64,000 bases of DNA from CAYSSG01 sp964433635 (GTDB lineage Bacteria > Atribacterota > Phoenicimicrobiia > Phoenicimicrobiales > Stramentimicrobiaceae), in assembly GCA_964433635.1 (NCBI GenBank), contig CAYSSG010000002.1:46855-110854 (forward strand), read 5' to 3'. Below are positions 33,674 through 42,769 of this stretch, piece after piece. Position numbers and translations under genes: made by a program. Position 1 is the first letter of the stretch; each line of letters starts with the position of its first letter. Below the pieces are notes generated by a model that did no database searches, was not told where the DNA came from, and worked only from the letters and a program-made list of their open reading frames with translations.

Positions 33674-34096
33674 ATGGCTAAGAAAATATACCGTTCAAGA
33701 AAAGATTCCATCATTGCTGGTGTTTGTGGTGGCATTGCTGAATATTTTGAGATAGATTCCACATTGGTACGTCTGTTATTTGTTCTTGTTGTTCTTCTGG
33801 GTGGCGTAGGTATCTTAGCATATATCATAGCATGGGTCATTATTCCGCAAAACCCTGAACAGACCATCAATGATGATGCAGAATACAAACAGTCGTATCA
33901 TACGGAAACAGATGGGGTAGATAATCTGGATAATCACCGCAGGAATGTATGGGGTGGAATCATACTCATCGCTTTAGGATTATTCTTTTTGTTGAGAAGT
34001 GTCTGGCCTCGCCTTATATCGATTCGCTTCTGGCCTGTTATTCTTATCGTAGCGGGTATCATTTTAATGTTCCAATCCTTTTACAGAAAGAACTGA
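33674..34096 (+). CDS. PspC-domain membrane protein with C-terminal LiaF-like transmembrane region
   Basis: The 140-residue protein starts with the PspC domain (YRSRKDSIIAGVCGGIAEYFE then one membrane segment ending AWVIIPQNPE). A polar linker and two further hydrophobic segments (GGIILIALGLFFLL and FWPVILIVAGIILMF) resemble the DUF5668/LiaF-type module. Such proteins act in envelope stress sensing. GAGGAGG precedes the ATG. No pspA or two-component genes are adjacent. Confidence 0.87.
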   Translation: MAKKIYRSRKDSIIAGVCGGIAEYFEIDSTLVRLLFVLVVLLGGVGILAYIIAWVIIPQNPEQTINDDAEYKQSYHTETDGVDNLDNHRRNVWGGIILIALGLFFLLRSVWPRLISIRFWPVILIVAGIILMFQSFYRKN

Positions 34097-34298
34097 AAGT
34101 GTGCATGTCTTTCAAAAGAATTCGTTTTTTCCCCCATTGTAATACAGGCAAATACCTTTATTAAATAGATATGTTTTGTGCTTGGATGATATTAGAAGAT
34201 TGGCATTCCTGTGTCATAGTCTGTTAACAGTTTATGAGAGGCGGAGCGAATCAGGAGTTAGATAATGTAAATTTCCAGGAAAGGATGAGGAGAAAGGA

Positions 34299-35738
34299 AT
34301 GAAATTTCCGGATTCCAAAACAAAGATAATCTGTACTTTAGGTCCTGCATCACATCGCACCAGTATCATTAAACAACTGGTTTTGGCCGGTATGAATATC
34401 GCTCGCTTGAATCTGGCTCATGATACAATGGAATATCACAGGGAAACATTGCAATTCCTGCATGAGGCCGAAAAAGAATTAGATACTTTTATACCGGTCA
34501 TGATGGATATCCCCGGTCCGAAGATTAGAATAGGAAAGATTGAAAACAGCCCTATCATCTTAAGAAGAAACCAGACCATTCGATTAACAACCAGAAATAT
34601 AATAGGTAATGAGCATATTATTCCTGTCAATTACAAAGCGTTATTGAAGAGTGTCAAGATAGGCAGCCTGATCTATCTTTATGATGGATTTATTCAACTT
34701 CGGGTAAAGACTATTCTGGATGACGAGGTTACCTGTCAAATCATGACCGGTGGCAAGCTGGATTCATATAAAGGTCTCAATTTACCCGGTTCCAAAATAT
34801 TCCTTGATACGATACGAAAGAAAGATCTGGAACTGATCGCAAACGGGTTAAGAGAGGGAGTCAATATTTTTGGAATATCCTTTGTTGAGAAAGCTCAGGA
34901 TATCATCAAAGTGAAAGAATTTGCCAGAAAAAAGGGCAAAGAAATCTTTACAGTAGCTAAAATAGAGCGAGAAGAGGCTGTAGAAAATATTAATGAAATC
35001 CTTCAGGTCACTGATGCTATCATGGTAGCCAGAGGTGATTTAGGTGTTCAGGTTCCCATCAAAGAAATTCCAATGATTCAGAAAAGATTAATTGAACAAG
35101 CGAATCGAATTGGTAAGCCGGTCATTACTGCAACACAAATGCTGGTTTCCATGACCGAACATATCAGGCCGACGCGTTCTGAGGTAACCGATGTAGCCAA
35201 TGCAATTCTTGACGGAACAGATGCGACAATGCTCTCTGAGGAAACTGCGGTTGGACAATATCCGGTGGAGGCAACCAGAATGATGTTAGATATTGCTATT
35301 TCCACTGAGCGGCAATATCGGGAATATCATCGTTCTTCCCTGAGTGAAAAGGTATATGCTTCCTTTCGACAACAGAAACCGTCTATTGAGGATGTTATTT
35401 CGATACATACTGTAGAAAGCAGCCAGATCATGCATGCGAGATATATATTGACACCAACCGAAAGCGGGAATACTGCCAGGAGAATATCCCGCTTCAAGCC
35501 TACCTGTTGGATTCTGGCCTTTACTGCCAACGCAGAGGTAGCTCGGTTTTTATCATTTTCTTATGGTGTTATCTCATTTCAGATGACAAAACAAGGACCT
35601 GACTGGTATAAAACAATGATAGATGTACTAAAGGAGAGGAAGCTAATCAAGAAAGGCGAGCTTCTGATTGTAACGGAAGGGACAATCAGACAAAAAATCG
35701 GAGGGACAGATTCTCTAAGAATCATCTCTGTTGATTGA
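34299..35738 (+). CDS. pyk: Pyruvate kinase
   Basis: A 479-residue glycolytic enzyme making pyruvate and ATP from PEP. Motifs in order: TKIICTLGPASH at the N-terminus, NIARLNLAHDT, PGPKIRIGKI, the B-domain barrel, FGISFVEKAQDI, VAKIEREEAVENI (catalytic Glu/Lys region) and VARGDLGVQVPIKEIPMIQK, then ITATQMLVSM. The C-domain reads ARYILTPTESGNTARRISRFKP. NLAHDT replaces the common N-x-S-H-G substrate loop, so an Ala stands at the usual Ser position. A GGAGAAAGGA site precedes the ATG. Confidence 0.94.
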   Translation: MKFPDSKTKIICTLGPASHRTSIIKQLVLAGMNIARLNLAHDTMEYHRETLQFLHEAEKELDTFIPVMMDIPGPKIRIGKIENSPIILRRNQTIRLTTRNIIGNEHIIPVNYKALLKSVKIGSLIYLYDGFIQLRVKTILDDEVTCQIMTGGKLDSYKGLNLPGSKIFLDTIRKKDLELIANGLREGVNIFGISFVEKAQDIIKVKEFARKKGKEIFTVAKIEREEAVENINEILQVTDAIMVARGDLGVQVPIKEIPMIQKRLIEQANRIGKPVITATQMLVSMTEHIRPTRSEVTDVANAILDGTDATMLSEETAVGQYPVEATRMMLDIAISTERQYREYHRSSLSEKVYASFRQQKPSIEDVISIHTVESSQIMHARYILTPTESGNTARRISRFKPTCWILAFTANAEVARFLSFSYGVISFQMTKQGPDWYKTMIDVLKERKLIKKGELLIVTEGTIRQKIGGTDSLRIISVD

Positions 35739-36059
35739 AATCCTCTTTATAATGACGATATGCTTTAGGAAAAAACATGAACAGGATATACATCGTCTTT
35801 AGAGGTCGTCGGGCTTCAGCTGGAGAATATCAGGTTGATGCAGATGGTATAACCGGTTCCTTTTCACTTGAGATGCATCATATTCTCATCGGTATGCACT
35901 GAGTGTAACTGGTATGTAAAAAAAGATCTTTTTATCTATATCCGGAATTGAAATAGTCATTGAAGTTCCTTTTACTATCATGGATGGAAATTTTTATTCA
36001 ATTGGCATGATTCGAACATGATGTGATATGATAGTACAGAAAAAAATAAAAAGCTGGCC
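35739..36059. other. Intergenic region before the ATPase operon, with a 41-codon ORF of doubtful reality
   Basis: About 320 bases. An ORF at 35777-35902 (MNRIYIVFRGRRASAGEYQV start, 41 residues) has AGGA upstream but no recognisable family, so I do not call it a gene. TTGGCA (36002-36007) and TATGAT (36027-36032), spaced 19 bases, are a weak candidate promoter for atpD. Confidence 0.4.
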
Positions 36060-37466
36060 ATGATTAAGGTGAGGATTGTATTGAATAAGGATAACAAATC
36101 GTTACAGCCATTGAGTCGAGGGAAAATATCAGCAGTGCGCGGAAGCGTTGTTGATGTATATTTTGACCGGCAAATCCCTGCAATTAACAGTTTATTGAAG
36201 TCCGGCAATGTTTTTTTTGAAGTCATCCTTCATCTTGACGCCAATACGGCGAGAGGAATTGCCTTAACTGCCACACAGGGAGTAAGTCGTGGAGATGAAG
36301 TGATTGACAGCGGCAATCCCCTGAGTATTCCGGTAGGCGATGAATTACTGGGGAGAATGTTCAATATATTTGGTGATACGATTGACGGAGGAGAAAAACT
36401 TCATTTCACCAAGAAGAGAAATATTTACAGAACGCCGCTCTCCCTTTCAGAAAGGTCTACACAGATTGGTCTATTTGAAACCGGAATCAAAGTAATTGAT
36501 GCTTTATCTCCCCTGGAAAAAGGGGGTAAGGCAGGTTTATTCGGTGGCGCAGGCGTAGGGAAGACCGTTCTGATTATGGAAATGATTTATAATATGGCTG
36601 TTGGTTATCAGGGCGTCAGTCTCTTTTGCGGAATCGGAGAACGTTCCCGGGAAGGGGAAGAACTTTATCGGGAGATGAAAGAATCCGGCGTTCTGGAAAA
36701 AGCAGTCATGATTTTTGCTCAAATGAATGAACAACCTGGTGCCCGCTTTAGAGTAGGGCATGCTGCTCTCACGATGGCAGAATATTTTCGTGATGAAGGC
36801 AAGCAGAATGTTCTCTTGCTGATTGACAATATTTTTCGTTTTGTTCAAGCAGGATCTGAAGTTTCCGGCCTTTTAGGTGAACTTCCTTCCCGTGTTGGTT
36901 ATCAGCCTACTCTGGCCAGCGAAATTGCTGATCTGGAAGAGCGGATCAGCAGCTCATCTTCCGGTGATATTACCTCTATCCAGGCGGTTTATGTGCCCGC
37001 TGATGATTTTACCGATCCTGCGGCTGTGCATACTTTCAGTCATTTATCTTCTTCTATTGTCCTGTCCCGCCAAAGGGCAAGTCAGGGATTATATCCGGCA
37101 ATTGATCCACTGAATTCCAATTCCAGTATATTGACTCCAACAGTTGTCGGTCAAAGGCATTATGATATTGCCCGCAGGATAAAACAAACCCTCTCCGAAT
37201 ATGAAGAGCTGAAGGATATTATAGCGATGCTTGGCTTGGAAGAACTTTCTAAAGAAGACCAGAGGGTGGTGAACAGGGCAAGAAGACTGGAAAGGTTTCT
37301 GACTCAACCTTTTGCTGCGACAGAACAGTTTACCGGCAATGAAGGACGTCGGGTTACTTTAAGTGAGACCTTAGATGGTTGTGAAAGAATATTAAATGAT
37401 GAATTTTTTGATTATTCAGAGAATTCCCTATACATGATTGGTGCTATAGACGAGGCAAAGAAATGA
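36060..37466 (+). CDS. atpD: N-type ATPase beta subunit
   Basis: The catalytic F1 subunit, 468 residues. Walker A is GGAGVGKT at about residues 161-168, followed by FCGIGERSREGEELYREMKE, VLLLIDNIFRFVQAGSEVSGLLGELPSRVGYQPTL (Walker B DNIFRF; shown as its two halves) and the lever motif GLEELSKED. An alternative TTG start at 36081 has AAGGTGAGG seven bases upstream and may be the real start. It is first in the order D-C-Q-R-B-E-F-A-G, which defines N-ATPases and differs from the standard F-ATPase order. It overlaps atpC by four bases. Confidence 0.94.
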   Translation: MIKVRIVLNKDNKSLQPLSRGKISAVRGSVVDVYFDRQIPAINSLLKSGNVFFEVILHLDANTARGIALTATQGVSRGDEVIDSGNPLSIPVGDELLGRMFNIFGDTIDGGEKLHFTKKRNIYRTPLSLSERSTQIGLFETGIKVIDALSPLEKGGKAGLFGGAGVGKTVLIMEMIYNMAVGYQGVSLFCGIGERSREGEELYREMKESGVLEKAVMIFAQMNEQPGARFRVGHAALTMAEYFRDEGKQNVLLLIDNIFRFVQAGSEVSGLLGELPSRVGYQPTLASEIADLEERISSSSSGDITSIQAVYVPADDFTDPAAVHTFSHLSSSIVLSRQRASQGLYPAIDPLNSNSSILTPTVVGQRHYDIARRIKQTLSEYEELKDIIAMLGLEELSKEDQRVVNRARRLERFLTQPFAATEQFTGNEGRRVTLSETLDGCERILNDEFFDYSENSLYMIGAIDEAKK

Positions 37467-37855
37467 TGGAACTCAGGATTATACTGCCTGAAAAGACCTA
37501 TTGGCAGGGGAAGGTAAAGAAAGTAACAGGGGAGGCCGTTAACGGTTTTTTCTGTTTGCTTCCCGGTCATGTCGATTTTGTAACAGTGATGGTTCCCGGG
37601 ATTTTTTTTGCTTTAACGGATTCAGAAAAGGATATCTATATTGCGATTAATGAGGGACTATTAATCAAAGCCAAAGAACAGGTTACCCTTTCTGTCAGAG
37701 GTGCAATAAAAGGGGACAATCTGGGGAACTTAATGCGCCAGGTTGAAGAAAACTTTGTTAAGATAAATGAACGGGAAAGAGGAGCCCGCAATGCCTTACA
37801 AAAGCTGGAAGCGGATTTTATCAGGAGGTTTTTGGATTTAGAGGCCCATGGATAA
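37463..37855 (+). CDS. atpC: N-type ATPase epsilon subunit
   Basis: A 130-residue F1 central-stalk subunit. The N-terminal beta sandwich contains FFCLLPGHVDFVTVMVPGIF (canonical LPGHxDF), IAINEGLLIKAKEQVTLSV and a helical C-terminal hairpin. Overlapping ends with both atpD (ATGATG over the stop) and atpQ show translational coupling. In N-ATPase operons it sits second, as here. Confidence 0.88.
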   Translation: MMELRIILPEKTYWQGKVKKVTGEAVNGFFCLLPGHVDFVTVMVPGIFFALTDSEKDIYIAINEGLLIKAKEQVTLSVRGAIKGDNLGNLMRQVEENFVKINERERGARNALQKLEADFIRRFLDLEAHG

Positions 37856-38183
37856 TCAAAATGACTCTTCTGAGGAAAAAAGAGAAAGAGAATTTCTTCG
37901 AGAGATCGAAAAGAAGGAAAAAAGGAGAATAAAGGCCCAAAGTAGTAAAAATAGGGCTATCTGGATGGGATTTGGACTATTTGGCGTGATTGGCTGGTCA
38001 GTCATGATCCCTACAGTCATTGGTATTATCATTGGTTTATGGGCTGATAGAAGATGGCCTGGACATATCTCCTGGACTTTGACATTTCTATTTCTGGGAA
38101 TTGCATTGGGATGCTGGAATGCCTGGTATTGGGTGCAGAAGGAACGTAAGGTGATTGAAAAAGAAAGAGATGAAGAGGGGTAA
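37848..38183 (+). CDS. atpQ: N-type ATPase AtpQ (AtpI-like) membrane protein
   Basis: This 111-residue protein has a charged N-terminal helix (about residues 1-40, rich in Lys/Arg/Glu) and two membrane segments: VIGWSVMIPTVIGIIIGLWADRR (about 45-65) and LTFLFLGIALGCWNAWYWV. It belongs to the ATPase_gene1/AtpI-like group, which is thought to assist c-ring assembly or Mg/Ca transport. Position between atpC and atpR is diagnostic for the N-type operon. Confidence 0.85.
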   Translation: MDNQNDSSEEKREREFLREIEKKEKRRIKAQSSKNRAIWMGFGLFGVIGWSVMIPTVIGIIIGLWADRRWPGHISWTLTFLFLGIALGCWNAWYWVQKERKVIEKERDEEG

Positions 38184-38477
38184 TTGAAGATACAAGTATT
38201 TCATTTAATTATTTTAGGTTTTCTAACAGGACTATTTTATTTTGGCGGATTATGGTTTACGCTGCACTATATGGTACGGTCACGTTATCCGGCATTGGTT
38301 ACCATATTCAGCTATATCTTGCGAGTTGCAGTGTCTTTTTTTATTTTACTCTACATTGCCCGCCTGGGGCAGTGGTTTTATCTTTTATACTGGTTAGCAG
38401 GTTTTATCATCTCTCGAATCGTGTTGTCCCGTTACCTGGGTGAAAATAATCCCAAAAAATACAATAAGGAGTCATAG
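38184..38477 (+). CDS. atpR: N-type ATPase AtpR membrane protein
   Basis: A 97-residue protein with three hydrophobic segments. It has the Arg-containing loops HYMVRSRYPALVT and RVAVSFFILLYIARLG, a pattern known for AtpR, which has been proposed to contact the c-subunit carboxylates during ring assembly. It begins with TTG right after the atpQ stop, with GAGGGG at good spacing. AtpR is found only in N-ATPase operons. Confidence 0.83.
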   Translation: MKIQVFHLIILGFLTGLFYFGGLWFTLHYMVRSRYPALVTIFSYILRVAVSFFILLYIARLGQWFYLLYWLAGFIISRIVLSRYLGENNPKKYNKES

Positions 38478-38478
38478 T

Positions 38479-39192
38479 ATGGAAATTACTCCTGATACTA
38501 TTATATTTTGGCAATGGAATGGCTATCATCTGAATGCCACGATCGTTTTTACCTGGGTAGTCATGATCGTTCTGGTGTTGATAAGCTGGTTAGCTACAAA
38601 AAATATAAAGATAGGGCCTGATATCAGCAGATGGCAAAATGCTTTGGAAGTGATTATCGGTTATATCCGCTTACAGATTAAAGAGATTACCCAACACGAT
38701 CCGGATCACTTTATTCCCTTTTTAGGTAGCCTTTTCCTGTTTATCTCTATGTCCAATCTTTTAGCTATTGTCCCCGGATTTCAACCTCCAACAGGTTCCT
38801 TGTCAACAACAGGAGCCCTGGCGGTTTGTGTATTTTTTGCCATACCTATATTCGGAATTGCCAAAGTAGGCGTTTTGAAATATCTAAAACAATATCTGGA
38901 ACCGTCTGTTTTGATGATGCCTTTTAATATTATAGGGGAATTTTCCCGAACACTGGCTTTAGCGGTTCGTTTGTTTGGAAATATTATGAGCGGCACTTTA
39001 ATTGCCGGTATTTTGCTGATTATTGCCCCCTTATTTTTACCGATTATTATGCAGGTATTAGGATTATTAATCGGCCAGATACAGGCTTATATTTTTACTG
39101 TTTTAGCAACAGTATATATTGCTTCTGCAATACAGGCAGAGGATGAATTGATTAAGAAAAATACGAATAAAGGAAGTGAGAAAAATGAGTAG
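38479..39192 (+). CDS. atpB: N-type ATPase subunit a
   Basis: The ion-channel stator subunit, 237 residues, six hydrophobic segments. The essential Arg is in EFSRTLALAVRLFGNIMSG (R-x-x-x-L-x-x-R-L-F-x-N), and the late helix LIGQIQAYIFTVLATVYIASA is canonical. ATG 38479, with AAGGAG upstream, is the better start; it overlaps nothing, and an earlier in-frame ATG lies inside atpR. The C-terminus overlaps the atpE start region. Confidence 0.92.
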   Translation: MEITPDTIIFWQWNGYHLNATIVFTWVVMIVLVLISWLATKNIKIGPDISRWQNALEVIIGYIRLQIKEITQHDPDHFIPFLGSLFLFISMSNLLAIVPGFQPPTGSLSTTGALAVCVFFAIPIFGIAKVGVLKYLKQYLEPSVLMMPFNIIGEFSRTLALAVRLFGNIMSGTLIAGILLIIAPLFLPIIMQVLGLLIGQIQAYIFTVLATVYIASAIQAEDELIKKNTNKGSEKNE

Positions 39193-39454
39193 CATTGATA
39201 TTGTGAGTGCGGTATCTATTTTTACAGCTGGTATTACCATTGCTATAGGATCTATTGGTCCGGCAATCGGTGAAGGCATGGCTCTGGCCAGAGCCCTGGG
39301 AGCAATTGCACAACAGCCTGATGAAGCCAATACCATCACCCGAACCTTATTTGTCGGTCTGGCTATGGTTGAATCAACCGCTATCTATTGTCTGGTTATT
39401 TCAGTTATTCTGATTTTTGCTAATCCTTTCTGGAATTATATTTTAAGTCAATAA
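39185..39454 (+). CDS. atpE: N-type ATPase subunit c with sodium-binding signature
   Basis: An 89-residue rotor-ring subunit of two membrane helices joined by the polar loop AIAQQPDEA. Helix 1 carries Glu30 in GPAIGEGMALARALGA where the Ilyobacter sodium c-subunit has the ligand Gln32. Helix 2 carries Glu63-Ser64-Thr65 and Tyr68 in MVESTAIYCLV, the E-S-T-x-x-Y sodium site. Two carboxylates per hairpin are characteristic of N-ATPase c-subunits. Sodium translocation is therefore predicted. ATG 39185 follows an AAGGAAGTGAG site. Confidence 0.93.
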   Translation: MSSIDIVSAVSIFTAGITIAIGSIGPAIGEGMALARALGAIAQQPDEANTITRTLFVGLAMVESTAIYCLVISVILIFANPFWNYILSQ

Positions 39455-39464
39455 GGTGAGACGT

Positions 39465-40301
39465 ATGATCATTGATTTGTTTACAGTCATAGCACAGGTT
39501 ATCAATTTTTTGGTTCTTGTTTTATTACTGAAAAAATTTCTTTTTAATAAAATTATCAGTATTATGGACGAAAGGGAAAATCAGATTAAAGAACAATTAG
39601 CTAATGCCGAACAGCAGGAGAAGAAAGCCCAGGATGAAGTGAAAAAGCAGCAGGAAATAAGAGAAAAGTTGGAACTAGAGTGGGATCATAATCTAGCTGA
39701 GATCAAGAAAGATCTTCAGGTTAAACAAACAGGGATGATACAGAAGGCAAGAAAAGAAGTGGACGAGGCAGAGAAAAATTGGCGGGATTCCCTGGAAAAA
39801 CAGCGTAGTTCTTTTCTTCGAGAATTAAAGCACCTTTCCTGTGAACAAGTTTGTGAGATTTCTAAAAAAGTATTAAAAGACTTAGCTAATGAAAGATTGG
39901 AAAGAGCTTTAATTGACAGTTTTTTGAATCAGCTGGAAAGCATGCAAAAAGATGACAAAAATAGAACAAAACTATCTGAACAAGCTGACGGGCTTGAAGT
40001 TTGGACTGCGTTCCAGGTGGATAAAGATAGTAAAGCACTGTTAATTGAAAAAATAAATCATATTTTCAATAAAAAAATAAAACTTATTTTCAAAGAATCA
40101 GACCGTCTGATTTGTGGAATTGAATTAAGGTCTGACGGAGGAAAAATTGCCTGGAGCATGGAAAGTTATCTTGATTCTCTGGAAAGTAAACTTAAGAAGG
40201 TATTTGTTGATACGAATGATGAGAAGGATAGTAGGATTAACAACATAGAAGGTGTCACAAAAGACATAAAAACAGACCAGCAAGACGCAGCAGGAGCATG
40301 A
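39465..40301 (+). CDS. atpF: N-type ATPase subunit b with delta-like C-terminal domain
   Basis: The peripheral stalk subunit, 278 residues, much longer than a normal b (about 160). One N-terminal membrane helix (FTVIAQVINFLVLVLLLKKF) leads into a highly charged coiled coil (about 35-130). The last 100 residues resemble the delta/OSCP domain (LLIEKINHIFNKKIKLIF, ICGIELRSDGGKIAWSMES). N-ATPase operons lack a separate delta gene, and this extension takes its place; none is found here. It overlaps atpA's start by a few bases. Confidence 0.88.
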   Translation: MIIDLFTVIAQVINFLVLVLLLKKFLFNKIISIMDERENQIKEQLANAEQQEKKAQDEVKKQQEIREKLELEWDHNLAEIKKDLQVKQTGMIQKARKEVDEAEKNWRDSLEKQRSSFLRELKHLSCEQVCEISKKVLKDLANERLERALIDSFLNQLESMQKDDKNRTKLSEQADGLEVWTAFQVDKDSKALLIEKINHIFNKKIKLIFKESDRLICGIELRSDGGKIAWSMESYLDSLESKLKKVFVDTNDEKDSRINNIEGVTKDIKTDQQDAAGA

Positions 40302-40303
40302 AG

Positions 40304-41881
40304 ATGCAAAAATCTATTCAGGATACATTATTACAGGATGAGATTAAAAACACTTTTGTTGCAATGGAAAAGGCAATTAAACAGCATAAAAGCCAGTTTG
40401 ACTTTAAGGAAATCGGCGTTATTACTTCTGTAGGGAAAAATATTGTTCGTTCCAACGGTCTGCCTAATGCGAAATCAGGAGAAATTGTTTCTTTTAATAA
40501 GGGACAATTAGGTATGGTTTTTAATCTGAATCCTGATAGTGTGGATATTATTCTTTTAGATGAGGGATATGCTATTGCTGCGGGAGATGAAGTAAAAAGA
40601 ACTCACCGGGTGATGGATATCCCGGTTGGAGAAGAACTTATTGGTCGGGTGGTAGATGCAGTAGGTCGCCCACTGGACCATAAGGGACCGATTCTGACTA
40701 CAGAAAGAGCTCCAATTGAACAGGATTCAGCTCCTATTATGGACCGAGATCCCGTTAACACGCCTATGCAAACAGGGTTATTAGCCATTGATGCACTTAT
40801 TCCTGTAGGAAGAGGCCAGAGGGAATTAATTTTAGGAGACCGGCAAACCGGGAAAACTGCTATTGCAATAGATACGATATTAAATCAAAACAAGGGTGAT
40901 GTCATCTGTATTTATTGTGCTATCGGACGACAGGTATCTTCTGTGGCAAGAGTCATTTCCAGATTAGAATCTTACCAGGCTATGGAATACAGCATTGTTA
41001 TGATGGCTTCCGGTGACGAACCACCCGGATTAAACTATATTTCCCCTTATGCGGCTACTACGATAGGAGAATATTTTATGAAAAAAGGGAAAGATGTTCT
41101 GGTTATATACGATGATTTAACCCAGCATGCCCGTGCATATAGAGAATTATCACTTTTAATGAGAAGGCCTCCGGCTAGAGAGGCATTTCCCGGTGATATT
41201 TTTTACATTCATTCCAGGCTGTTGGAGCGGGCGACACATTTAAAAAAAGAATTAGGAGGCGGTTCACTCACTGCTTTACCGATCATCGAGACAGAGGCTC
41301 AGAATTTATCGGCATATATACCAACGAATATCATTTCCATTACTGATGGTCAGATATATCTGTCGCCGCAATTATTTCAGGGTGGTATATTGCCGGCAGT
41401 AGATGTGGGCAAATCTGTTTCAAGAGTAGGGGGCAAGACTCAACTGGCCGCTTACCGTAAGGTAGTCGGAGACTTGCGTTTAAGTTATTCACAATTCCAG
41501 GAATTGGAAATATTTTCCCGGTTTGGCACCCAACTGGATGAGAATACCAAAAAAACATTAACCAGAGGCAGAAGAATCAGAGAAATACTGAAACAGAAGC
41601 AGTATTCCCCCTATTCGGTATTAGAACAGATCATCTTACTTTTAGCTGTTTCTCGAGGGATGTTAGACGATATTCCTGAAAATGAAGTCAGCACATTTAA
41701 AGAAAGCATGAAAGAGGGAATCAAAGATAAGTTTTTAGGTATTACCGATCGGATTAATAATGATGAAACATTATCACCCGATGATGAAAAAAGGCTGAGC
41801 GGCTTTGTCCTGGAGATCATTAATTCTATGAAGAAGGAAAATACTTATGCAGACGCTGGAGACAATACGCAGGAAAATTGA
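40304..41881 (+). CDS. atpA: N-type ATPase alpha subunit
   Basis: The non-catalytic nucleotide-binding F1 subunit, 525 residues. Walker A is GDRQTGKTA (about residues 179-187); IYCAIGRQVSSVARV, VLVIYDDLTQHARAYRELSLL and FPGDIFYIHSRLLERA follow, then the alpha signature PAVDVGKSVSRVGG. AGGAG lies seven bases before ATG 40304, favouring it over an in-frame ATG two codons earlier. It overlaps atpG by 35 bases, so translation is coupled. Confidence 0.95.
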   Translation: MQKSIQDTLLQDEIKNTFVAMEKAIKQHKSQFDFKEIGVITSVGKNIVRSNGLPNAKSGEIVSFNKGQLGMVFNLNPDSVDIILLDEGYAIAAGDEVKRTHRVMDIPVGEELIGRVVDAVGRPLDHKGPILTTERAPIEQDSAPIMDRDPVNTPMQTGLLAIDALIPVGRGQRELILGDRQTGKTAIAIDTILNQNKGDVICIYCAIGRQVSSVARVISRLESYQAMEYSIVMMASGDEPPGLNYISPYAATTIGEYFMKKGKDVLVIYDDLTQHARAYRELSLLMRRPPAREAFPGDIFYIHSRLLERATHLKKELGGGSLTALPIIETEAQNLSAYIPTNIISITDGQIYLSPQLFQGGILPAVDVGKSVSRVGGKTQLAAYRKVVGDLRLSYSQFQELEIFSRFGTQLDENTKKTLTRGRRIREILKQKQYSPYSVLEQIILLLAVSRGMLDDIPENEVSTFKESMKEGIKDKFLGITDRINNDETLSPDDEKRLSGFVLEIINSMKKENTYADAGDNTQEN

Positions 41882-42731
41882 AAGCGCTCAGGACATGCAT
41901 TCTGTTGTAAAGACAATGAAGGTTCTGGCAGCTGTAAATATTCATACTTATGAAAAAGCTGTTCAAGCTATTAATTATTATTATCAGAATATTGAAAATG
42001 CTTTACAGATCGTGTTAAAAGAAAATCCTGAAATATTAAAATCACCGGTGAAAGTCCACAAAGAAGTAGGCGGAATGATTATTTTAGGTGCCCAAAGAGG
42101 TATGGCTGGAAATTTTAATATGCCAAATGTAAACAATATTGAAAACTGGCTTAGCAAAGCAAATATTCGCAAGGAATCATCATTGCTTATCAGCACTATA
42201 GGGGATAGAATTGCAGAACAAATCAAGGATATCGGGTTGATTTCGAAATATGTCTTTGATTTTCCTGATTTTCGTTACCATCTGGATGGCATAATTCAGG
42301 AATTACTTCTCATGATCGAAAAATGGCGTTTTGAGAAGAATTTAACAAAAATCCAGGTTTTTTACAATCGGCCTTTAAGCAGCTCCACTTTTCAACCGTT
42401 TGATTTTCAACTTTACCCCTTGAATAAAAATTGGATGAAGGAATTGTCAGAAAGAAAACGGACTTCCCGCTCAATTCCTATGTACAATATACCGGCTGGT
42501 GAATTATTCAATAAAATTATCAGCCAATATTTTTATATCTCTCTTTATCGGGCTTTTATAGAATCGATGGCCAGTGAAAATGCCAGTCGCCTGATTGCCA
42601 TGCGAAAGGCAGAACAGAACATTGAAGAACAATTAGAAGAGCTGGATGCACAGTTTAATAAACAAAGGCAGGATTCGATTACCGAAGAACTGTTGGATAT
42701 TGTTGCCGGATTTGAGGCTCTGACCAAATAA
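41847..42731 (+). CDS. atpG: N-type ATPase gamma subunit
   Basis: The central rotor shaft, 294 residues. The long N-terminal helix ETIRRKIESAQDMHSVVKTMKVLAAVN is here given by its ends RRKIESAQDMHSVVKTMK; the C-terminal helix contains ASENASRLIAMRKAEQNIEEQ. Both ends form the coiled coil of the shaft. It is divergent from ordinary gamma in the middle, as expected for N-ATPases. It is the last gene of the operon; the copper ATPase begins 38 bases later with no terminator visible, so read-through is possible. Confidence 0.9.
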   Translation: MQTLETIRRKIESAQDMHSVVKTMKVLAAVNIHTYEKAVQAINYYYQNIENALQIVLKENPEILKSPVKVHKEVGGMIILGAQRGMAGNFNMPNVNNIENWLSKANIRKESSLLISTIGDRIAEQIKDIGLISKYVFDFPDFRYHLDGIIQELLLMIEKWRFEKNLTKIQVFYNRPLSSSTFQPFDFQLYPLNKNWMKELSERKRTSRSIPMYNIPAGELFNKIISQYFYISLYRAFIESMASENASRLIAMRKAEQNIEEQLEELDAQFNKQRQDSITEELLDIVAGFEALTK

Positions 42732-42769
42732 TATATTGTGTAGTTTTGCAGGATAAAAGGTAGTCTTTA

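Noticed and set aside
35777..35902. 41-codon ORF between pyk and atpD
   Set aside because: It has an AGGA site but no family and no adjacent partner; chance is a sufficient explanation.
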